A DNA stretch of 32,358 nt, taken from an uncultured Planctomycetota bacterium. Its GTDB lineage: Bacteria; Planctomycetota; Planctomycetia; Pirellulales; Thermoguttaceae. How positions within the stretch are numbered: the stretch's first letter is position 1; each line of letters opens with the position of its first letter. The position numbers and the translations under genes are program-made. Below the pieces are notes generated by a model. It was given only the letters and a program-made list of their open reading frames with translations, was not told where the DNA came from and did no database searches. The stretch is from NCBI GenBank assembly GCA_900317365.1, contig ONGM01000080.1, forward strand, positions 1 through 32,358, in the 5' to 3' direction. Positions 24,801 to 29,533 of the stretch are shown in pieces.

Positions 24801-25260
24801 TTATCAGGGGACGTACGCGCATTCGCGCCCGAAATCGGCGGGAAGGCGCGACCGCTGGGCGGCGCTCGACGGAAGCGGCATGGCGACGTGGTTTGAAAAA
24901 GATTTCTTACCTGCGTATAATGAGAATTGCGCGCGGTGCCATCAAGACATTCTTGGCGGAGATCGCGACCTTCCCGGGGTTCACGTCGCCAAAAACATTG
25001 ACTGGATTGGAAGATTCTCGTGGTTGGATCTTTCGCGACCGGAAAAGAGCGCGGCGCTCGTCGCGCACTTACCCAAAGACCAAGGCGGACGCGGCGTCTC
25101 GATCGATCCGAACGCCGACCCGCCGAAATTTATATTTACTTCGAAGAACGATCCGCTTTATAAACGTTTTTATGAAGCAATTTCCGTTGGAAAAGCCGAC
25201 GCCGAGGCGCGTCCCGACGCCGACCAACCAGGTTTTGTCAGCGCCCGACCTGAACCGTAG
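21814..25260 (+). CDS. Exported tri-haem protein related to hydrazine synthase subunit alpha
   Basis: An 1148-residue protein with a long basic n-region and hydrophobic signal core (about 29-48, ending SFLFAD). It has a LamG/DUF1080-like beta-sandwich at about 70-245 and a WD40/TolB-like propeller at about 300-620 (blade motifs SLSFDAKTIFFSYRP-like, ELPDGGIVFVSTRR, VLPDGRVLFTRWE). A middle domain follows, then a C-terminal region with three c-haem sites: CLGCH (residues 810-814), CVSCH (882-886) and CARCH (1039-1043). This order matches the HZS_alpha-like family, whose founding member belongs to anammox hydrazine synthase. Relatives are widespread in non-anammox planctomycetes with unknown function. 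The HZS beta and gamma partners are absent. GGAGG precedes the ATG. The gene has its own promoter and likely extends into the next gene. Confidence 0.87.
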   Translation: MERWSQLLGLSSTRLRNACRFALTARRTCLTFVSVAILFELFLPSFLFADEATLTERILALPFVSSDPAEPVVGFNAYDGTWNVQKDGSVATVGESGPRLTYADPRWARATEGVVEIDIKFPTAAPGFSGICFKISQSGRGADAFNGYEIGFNPAEKLINIGAHRQNYQQLKRYAYDVPVGKYFRLRIEFDEKGFVFYIDGERVGEYRNEAIAPDDPLRAGAFTLRNWQNDVEYRNLKARLLKSQDPTVAPDSELVDVPFLAAETPSGEYPETLETDDLPPFLYLARSTLTRPNSVGNDLWQAKPKRQGCAIRIVDPANPAKPIQTVFEDPEGSIYDMNLSFDAKTIFFSYRPKGFEYWNIWKIGVDGSNLTRLTSGPFFDVSPAELPDGGIVFVSTRRFGRTVCQPGPASNLFRMEADGSKIKCVSMNTLSDFNPQVLPDGRVLFTRWEYIDRDLTFRQSLWTQNPEGTVYQLYYGNTIREFGSVLQARPIPGEPASKVLATFAPHHGYPHGAIGVVDRSRGIEAGRGKGFVFWTKEFDVVQDISRDYAYRDPNPLDSERALCAFGSANVGVLGANSAGNDLRYRIWLLDCDGEKRLLAEEPELDCFCPIPLVETPRPPVQPTRIIDPNLRKTLRPQLKPRELFAGMRVTDGVEPTDPYRAFVESVNGKAGEAQASDAEDQCVVDDWGVPERTDLLLGDPVGLVTVADVYQGLEPAVKRGAVKRIRIMEQIRKTEELYDRAYDQSPSMGVGTYYAKRCWGEVPVDEDGSAKFYVPALREIYFQALDSEGREIQRMTSAAQFMPGESIGCLGCHEDRDSIPATAQESSRLPSAAFREPDVPALPEFIYDAYRDRAERGGNLALDAGVVDYPSLMQPVLDKYCVSCHDGADPAGGYDLSGDLTRFFSESYEAILLKSRSYRQEDMLTGETPEDQKALGKPLAQFHWLLFTPSAVSKPYATGTYASRLPEYFTKEHCGVEVDAKTMRRVYFWLDSNAIYQGTYAHSRPKSAGRRDRWAALDGSGMATWFEKDFLPAYNENCARCHQDILGGDRDLPGVHVAKNIDWIGRFSWLDLSRPEKSAALVAHLPKDQGGRGVSIDPNADPPKFIFTSKNDPLYKRFYEAISVGKADAEARPDADQPGFVSARPEP

Positions 25261-25284
25261 CGCATTTGCGCAGGAGGAATGGTG

Positions 25285-26553
25285 ATGGTCTCGCTATATT
25301 TTATCAAGTTTCCTTTGGCGGAACGTGTCAGGACGTTCAAACGTCCGATTCAAGCGGCTTTTATCGGCTTGGGTGAAAGCGCGGAGGCAATGCTCGACGG
25401 AACGTTGTCGCGCGCTCAATTGCCGTGTTATTGCCGTCCGAAAGTGAAGGCGTCGCCGATTTGCGTCAACGTCTTCTGCCCGTACGAAGAAGCCCTGCGC
25501 TATCTTGAAGATCGGCCGGGGTTGAAGAATTTTTTTTCCATTCGCTTTTCATATGGAGAATGGGAACTTAGTCTGGAACCGATGTTGAAAACTTCTTGGG
25601 GGATCCTGATCTTCCAAGAACTTAAAGAGACGTCTTGCTTTTCCAGATCTTTTTGGAACGACAATCTTTCGCGGAAGCTGAATTATGCGTTTGTTTCCCT
25701 CAATAACTACGACTGGAATTGCGCCGTCGTGAGAATTATTGCGAAAGTGAGAAAACACGCGGCTATTCATGTGGCAAAACCAACGAATTTGCCCATGGAC
25801 GTCGAGGAATTGTATGAAACTTCTTGTCGCAACGGGAATCGAAGCGTCCCAAATTTTGGCGTGTACTCACCGCGAGACAATGTGAAATTGCCGGAGTATC
25901 TTGTTGACGCCGCGCGACGCGTTGACGACCTCTGGATGAAAATCGGGGCTAAGTGCGACGTCAATCGTAACGCGCGCGACCTCGCGGCGCCAGAGAACCG
26001 ATTCTACCGCGACGCTTCGCTAGGTTGCGTGAGCTCGTTGCCTGACGTCTTGTTATCGATGAATCCGTCTTGGATCTTTGATTACATTAACGGCGACAAT
26101 CGTAAAATCGCCGACGAATACCGAAAAATGTTGGCGTCCGACCCTATCGCGGAAGAGTGCATGATTATGGCTCTTCATCGACGATCGGACGTTCAGAAGT
26201 TGTGTCGCGGGTGGTCGCCTACGAACGACGTCAAGAAAGCGGCAAAGAACGGCTCGATGAAGAATATGACGACGAAAGAACACGTCGGTATCACTCATTC
26301 GAGTTTGGGTTCGCCTCTTTCGGATATAGAATTTCGAAAACGTATCATGGAAGGCAAAGCGTCGGAGAAAGAGTGGAATAAGCTCGATCCACAAGATCGG
26401 ATGAACGTGCTATTTAATATCCATTATGCTAAGCAAGCCCATGTGTTGCCTTGGAGCTTGCCGGTCATTAAAGAGAACGATCTGTTTGTCGCGCGAAACA
26501 TTCCCTATATCCTCACAGGCGACGACGAGCTTTTTGTTCCGCAAACGCTTTAA
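25285..26553 (+). CDS. Unknown protein, paralogue 1 (Rossmann-like N-terminus, possible degenerate RyR-like C-terminus)
   Basis: A 422-residue cytoplasmic protein, first of a tandem paralogous pair with the next gene. Shared landmarks in order are FPLAER near the start, PIQAAFIGLGESAEAMLDGTL (Rossmann-like glycine turn), CPYEEALRYLEDRPGLKNFF, LNYAFVSLNNYD followed by AIHVAKP, LVDAARRVDDLWMKIGAKCD, ENRFYRDAS, and the C-terminal IPYILTGDDELF. ALHRRSDVQKLCRGW and WNKLDPQDRMNVLFNI faintly resemble RyR-domain motifs. The ATG at 25285 is chosen because AGGAGG lies 7 bases upstream and the alignment with paralogue 2 begins there; the ATG at 25279 is only 1 base from the RBS. It starts 24 bases after the haem protein, so cotranscription is likely. 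Base composition is visibly more AT-rich than neighbours. Function unknown. Confidence 0.75.
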   Translation: MVSLYFIKFPLAERVRTFKRPIQAAFIGLGESAEAMLDGTLSRAQLPCYCRPKVKASPICVNVFCPYEEALRYLEDRPGLKNFFSIRFSYGEWELSLEPMLKTSWGILIFQELKETSCFSRSFWNDNLSRKLNYAFVSLNNYDWNCAVVRIIAKVRKHAAIHVAKPTNLPMDVEELYETSCRNGNRSVPNFGVYSPRDNVKLPEYLVDAARRVDDLWMKIGAKCDVNRNARDLAAPENRFYRDASLGCVSSLPDVLLSMNPSWIFDYINGDNRKIADEYRKMLASDPIAEECMIMALHRRSDVQKLCRGWSPTNDVKKAAKNGSMKNMTTKEHVGITHSSLGSPLSDIEFRKRIMEGKASEKEWNKLDPQDRMNVLFNIHYAKQAHVLPWSLPVIKENDLFVARNIPYILTGDDELFVPQTL

Positions 26554-26585
26554 CGCCGTAAAAAACGTTGCGACGTCGCGGTTTG

Positions 26586-26625
26586 ATTGAAAGAACGACG
26601 CGTTTCATGTATAATGATCGCGTCG
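26586..26625 (+). repeat. 40-bp duplicated promoter/hairpin element, copy A
   Basis: 39 of 40 bases match copy B at 27946-27985. Inside is a perfect 9-bp inverted repeat, AACGACGCG (26594-26602) and CGCGTCGTT (26619-26627), with a 16-base loop that contains the TATAAT box. Confidence 0.9.
26587..26615 (+). promoter_or_regulatory. Promoter for paralogue 2, -10 box inside a hairpin loop
   Basis: TTGAAA (26587-26592), a 17-bp spacer and TATAAT (26610-26615) with TG immediately upstream (TGTATAAT). The left hairpin arm occupies the spacer and the right arm lies at the expected transcription start. Confidence 0.8.
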
Positions 26626-26632
26626 TTTTTTT
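26594..26632 (+). terminator. Terminator-like hairpin after paralogue 1, overlapping the next promoter
   Basis: A 9-bp perfect GC-rich stem with a 16-base loop and seven T (26626-26632). The long loop makes it less typical, but it is the only candidate terminator after paralogue 1. Confidence 0.55.
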
Positions 26633-26704
26633 GTGCGCGTCGGCAGTTTGGAGTACGAACGATTCGTACGGCAACGGACCGCGCGCCGAGGTTTGCGAGA
26701 CAAA

Positions 26705-27910
26705 ATGCTATCGTCGTACTTATTTGAACATCCTCTGACGGAGCGGTATCGCTTCGGCTTGACCGTTCCCGTCAACGTTGCGATTATCGGCGCCGGGGAA
26801 GGATCCGCCGCCGCGTTGGACGTCGCGCTCCAGCACGCGCAAACGCCGTTGGCTTCGCGATTAGATCACTACGCTCCCCCGGTCGCGTGCACCGTCTTCT
26901 GGCCGATTGAGTTTGCGAAACAGTATGTCGAAGAGCGACCGGAACTGGCGAATTTCTTTGCCCTCGAATGGCGGTACGACGGGCTGGAAATGTCGTCGAA
27001 GCCCCCGCATCTTCGCCGATCTTTAGGCGCTATTACGTTCACGAATCGCGACGCTCGCGTTCCGCGTCGAGACTTTTTCAACGGACGTCTGGACAAAAAT
27101 CTTCATTTTGCGTTTGTCTCGTTAAACGACGACGCGAATTACGATCTTGCCAAGCGCGTTGCCGACGCGCGACCGTCCGCCGCCGTTCACGTTGCGCGAC
27201 GCGCCGGCGAGCCGATTTTGAACGACAAAAGAGTCGGCGTATACGATCCCAACGCGACTTCGCCATGGGAAACTCTTATCGACGAAATGGCGCGACGGAT
27301 TGATCGCGTCTGGATGCTGATCAATTCGAAGCGCGATCCGGATCGCGTTGAGGACGACGTTTCGAAACCGGTAAATCGGTATTTCTACAAGTCGTCTCGA
27401 TATCTTGCGTGCGCGCTTGGCGATATTCTGAGATCCTTTTCTCGGGAAAAGTTTCTGTTTGACGAATCGGCGCGAGCGTTAGCGGCGAAACGTTTGTCGC
27501 GTCAACTCAATTTTAGTCGTTACGCGTTGCGTTGCACGGCGCTTTCTATGCACAATCACTGGCTTGCGCGCATGATTTGCGACGGGTGGCGTTCCTACGA
27601 CGACGTGTCGCGCGTCTTTGAACTTGGCGTGAAATGCGTAACGTACAAACTTCACGCGGCAATCGCCGCCGCGAGAATGGATGCTCCGTTGCTTTCCCCG
27701 GACGGTAGGAATTATTTTCTTTACGAAGCGTCTGAAAGCGATCTCAATCAGCTCGACGAACTCGATTGGATCAACGTTCAAATTCTCCGTCGTAATCTTG
27801 TCAGGGGCGAAAGTCCGAGTCGTGTCTTTAAGCAGAACGACTACGCGATTACGTGGAGTCTCCCTTACATTCTGACGGGCGACGAAGAATACCTTTTAAC
27901 ATTGGACTAA
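26705..27910 (+). CDS. Unknown protein, paralogue 2 (Rossmann-like N-terminus, possible degenerate RyR-like C-terminus)
   Basis: A 401-residue protein homologous over its full length to the preceding gene. Landmarks are FEHPLTERYRFGL, NVAIIGAGEGSAAALDVAL (nucleotide-binding-like turn), FWPIEFAKQYVEERPELANFF, LHFAFVSLNDDANYDLAKRV with AAVHVARR, LIDEMARRIDRVWMLINSKRD, VNRYFYKSS and IPYILTGDEEYL-like SLPYILTGDEEYLL. Near the C-terminus, SMHNHWLARMICDGW and NQLDELDWINVQILRRN look like a decayed RyR domain. TrkA-N plus RyR combinations exist in bacteria, so this is a reasonable but unproven reading. The ATG at 26705 aligns with the start of paralogue 1; an upstream GTG at 26633 lies about 10 bases after the transcription start and is less likely. 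The RBS is weak. It has its own promoter (copy A). Codon use is more GC-rich than in paralogue 1. Confidence 0.75.
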   Translation: MLSSYLFEHPLTERYRFGLTVPVNVAIIGAGEGSAAALDVALQHAQTPLASRLDHYAPPVACTVFWPIEFAKQYVEERPELANFFALEWRYDGLEMSSKPPHLRRSLGAITFTNRDARVPRRDFFNGRLDKNLHFAFVSLNDDANYDLAKRVADARPSAAVHVARRAGEPILNDKRVGVYDPNATSPWETLIDEMARRIDRVWMLINSKRDPDRVEDDVSKPVNRYFYKSSRYLACALGDILRSFSREKFLFDESARALAAKRLSRQLNFSRYALRCTALSMHNHWLARMICDGWRSYDDVSRVFELGVKCVTYKLHAAIAAARMDAPLLSPDGRNYFLYEASESDLNQLDELDWINVQILRRNLVRGESPSRVFKQNDYAITWSLPYILTGDEEYLLTLD

Positions 27911-27945
27911 GGAAGTCGCAAAAAACCGCGCGAAGTCAAATTTTC

Positions 27946-27985
27946 ATTGAAAGAGCGACGCGTTTCATGTATAATGATCGCGTCG
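27946..27985 (+). repeat. 40-bp duplicated promoter/hairpin element, copy B
   Basis: It matches copy A except for a G in place of A at 27955. Its pairing partner 27986, just outside the 40 bp, is C where copy A has T, so the stem GCGACGCG / CGCGTCGC stays perfect. Confidence 0.9.
27947..27975 (+). promoter_or_regulatory. Promoter for the SHD1-SUMF gene, -10 box inside a hairpin loop
   Basis: TTGAAA (27947-27952), a 17-bp spacer and TATAAT (27970-27975) with TG immediately upstream, identical in layout to copy A. The leader to the ATG at 28032 is about 50 bases. Confidence 0.8.
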
Positions 27986-27994
27986 CGCTTTTTT
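27955..27994 (+). terminator. Terminator-like hairpin after paralogue 2, overlapping the next promoter
   Basis: An 8-bp perfect stem (27955-27962 with 27979-27986), a 16-base loop, then GC and six T (27989-27994). Confidence 0.5.
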
Positions 27995-28031
27995 GGGCGC
28001 GCGGCGAGATCGACAGATTGAGGGGCGAGAA

Positions 28032-29351
28032 ATGAAACGACGTTTATTTGCAACGCTTTGCGCGGTTGTCGCCGCGTGGATCGCGACGAGCGCGAACGGT
28101 CAGGATATGCGCGAGTGGACCGCTCGGGACGGCGGCTTTTCCGTCGTGGGAAAACTCGACGTTAAGCGCGTGGCGGACTCCTCGAATACGGCGCGCGAGA
28201 TCTATATTCTCGACGACGAAGGTCGTGAACTAAAGTGTCCGCTCGATAAACTTTCCGACGTCGACCAACTCTATTTGGCGCGCGTTTATCAGACGTTGGC
28301 GACGGGCGCGGACGCGAGCGCGATCGAGTGGATTCGCGACGAAAAGCGCGAGGCCGGAACGCGACGCGCGCTTGACGTCGACGGCGTCGAATACGCGTTC
28401 CGTTGGGTGAGGCACGGACGCGCCGTCGAGCCGTCCGAGGAGTACGATCCGAACACGCTCAAAGCGGTCGCCGCCGCGCAGGCCGGGCGCAAGTCGAAGA
28501 ACGTTAAGCGGTACGCCGTCGACTCCGGGTTCTGGATGTTGGAGACGGAGGTTACCCTCGAAATGTACAACGCCTTTATTAAGGCGTCGAAGTACAAGGG
28601 AACGAAATCGACGGCGCGCAGACTCGCATACGTCGCGGAACCGGCGCGCGAAGCGGGCGTTAAGCCGGTCGAAGACGCCTCGTGGCGCAATCCTGGATTT
28701 ACGCAAACGAAAACGCATCCGGTTACGCTCGTTACCTTGCAGGACGCGCAGGTCTTCTGCGCATGGCTGTCGAAAAAAATCAAGAAGCCGGTAACGTTGC
28801 CGACGCGCGCGCAGTGGTTGTTGGCGAGTCAGCCGGAGACGAGTCCGACCGCCGACTTTGCCGGCGCCCTTGGACGTTGGATCTATGGCGCCGACGACTC
28901 ATGGGAGCGCGGCAACCTTCCGGACGCGAATTTCGCCGTAACTTGCCCGATTCACAACGGGACGATGAGTCGAATTAACTTCACCTATCGCGACTCCTAT
29001 CGTTTTACGACGCCTGTCGGAATCTTCAATCCGAACGTGAACGGGCTATACGACATGATCGGAAACGTTGGAGAATGGGCGATTGATTCCGAGGATCCGA
29101 TCGAATCCCTCGGCGGAAGTTGGTTCCACATTCAGAACTTTAACCCTCTCAACTGGAAGCGAGTCGACGGTTACGCGCAGGAGATGCTCCGCGAGGGAAC
29201 GCCTCTCGCCGCGAGCCGCGTCGAAGCGAAATACGCCCAGAATTACGAAACCGCCGACGCCGGGTTCGGGAATAAAGCCTACGTCTATTCCCCGATGGGC
29301 GACGTCGACGCGACCTGTTTCACCGGCTTCCGCGTGATTATCGCGCAATAG
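28032..29351 (+). CDS. Secreted SHD1 plus formylglycine-generating-enzyme-like (SUMF) protein
   Basis: A 439-residue protein with a Sec signal peptide (1-23, ending SANGQ). An SHD1 domain (about 26-86; REWTARDGGFSVVGKL, then LKCPLDKLSDVDQLYL) leads to an FGE/SUMF-type C-type-lectin-like domain (about 115-437). Typical SUMF landmarks are the segment with GFWMLETEVTLEMYNAFI, HPVTLVTLQDAQVFCAWLSK, LPTRAQWLLAS, NGLYDMIGNVGEWAID, GGSWF and TGFRVI. The paired active-site cysteines of true FGE are not seen in the usual place, so sulfatase activation is unlikely and a binding role is more probable. SHD1 fusions with such domains are common in planctomycetes. AGGGG lies about 7 bases before the ATG. 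Its promoter is copy B, and a strong terminator follows. Confidence 0.88.
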   Translation: MKRRLFATLCAVVAAWIATSANGQDMREWTARDGGFSVVGKLDVKRVADSSNTAREIYILDDEGRELKCPLDKLSDVDQLYLARVYQTLATGADASAIEWIRDEKREAGTRRALDVDGVEYAFRWVRHGRAVEPSEEYDPNTLKAVAAAQAGRKSKNVKRYAVDSGFWMLETEVTLEMYNAFIKASKYKGTKSTARRLAYVAEPAREAGVKPVEDASWRNPGFTQTKTHPVTLVTLQDAQVFCAWLSKKIKKPVTLPTRAQWLLASQPETSPTADFAGALGRWIYGADDSWERGNLPDANFAVTCPIHNGTMSRINFTYRDSYRFTTPVGIFNPNVNGLYDMIGNVGEWAIDSEDPIESLGGSWFHIQNFNPLNWKRVDGYAQEMLREGTPLAASRVEAKYAQNYETADAGFGNKAYVYSPMGDVDATCFTGFRVIIAQ

Positions 29352-29395
29352 CCTCCGCATGACGCGCGCGCCCGACCTACGCTTCGTGATAAAGA

Positions 29396-29434
29396 AAAAC
29401 CTAGACCGCCGTTCGCGCGACGGTCTAGGTTTTT
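29396..29434. terminator. Bidirectional intrinsic terminator after the SHD1-SUMF gene
   Basis: AAAACCTAGACCG (29396-29408) pairs perfectly with CGGTCTAGGTTTT (29421-29433), with T continuing to 29434. The A-run on the left would serve the convergent minus-strand gene. Confidence 0.9.
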
Positions 29435-29533
29435 CTATTTGTTTTTGACAGGAAGGCGCCGGGAGCCGGTCAAACAACTATTAGGGACGGCGTCTTTCCT
29501 TCTGCAAAAAGACGACCTGTTTAACAGGGAATC

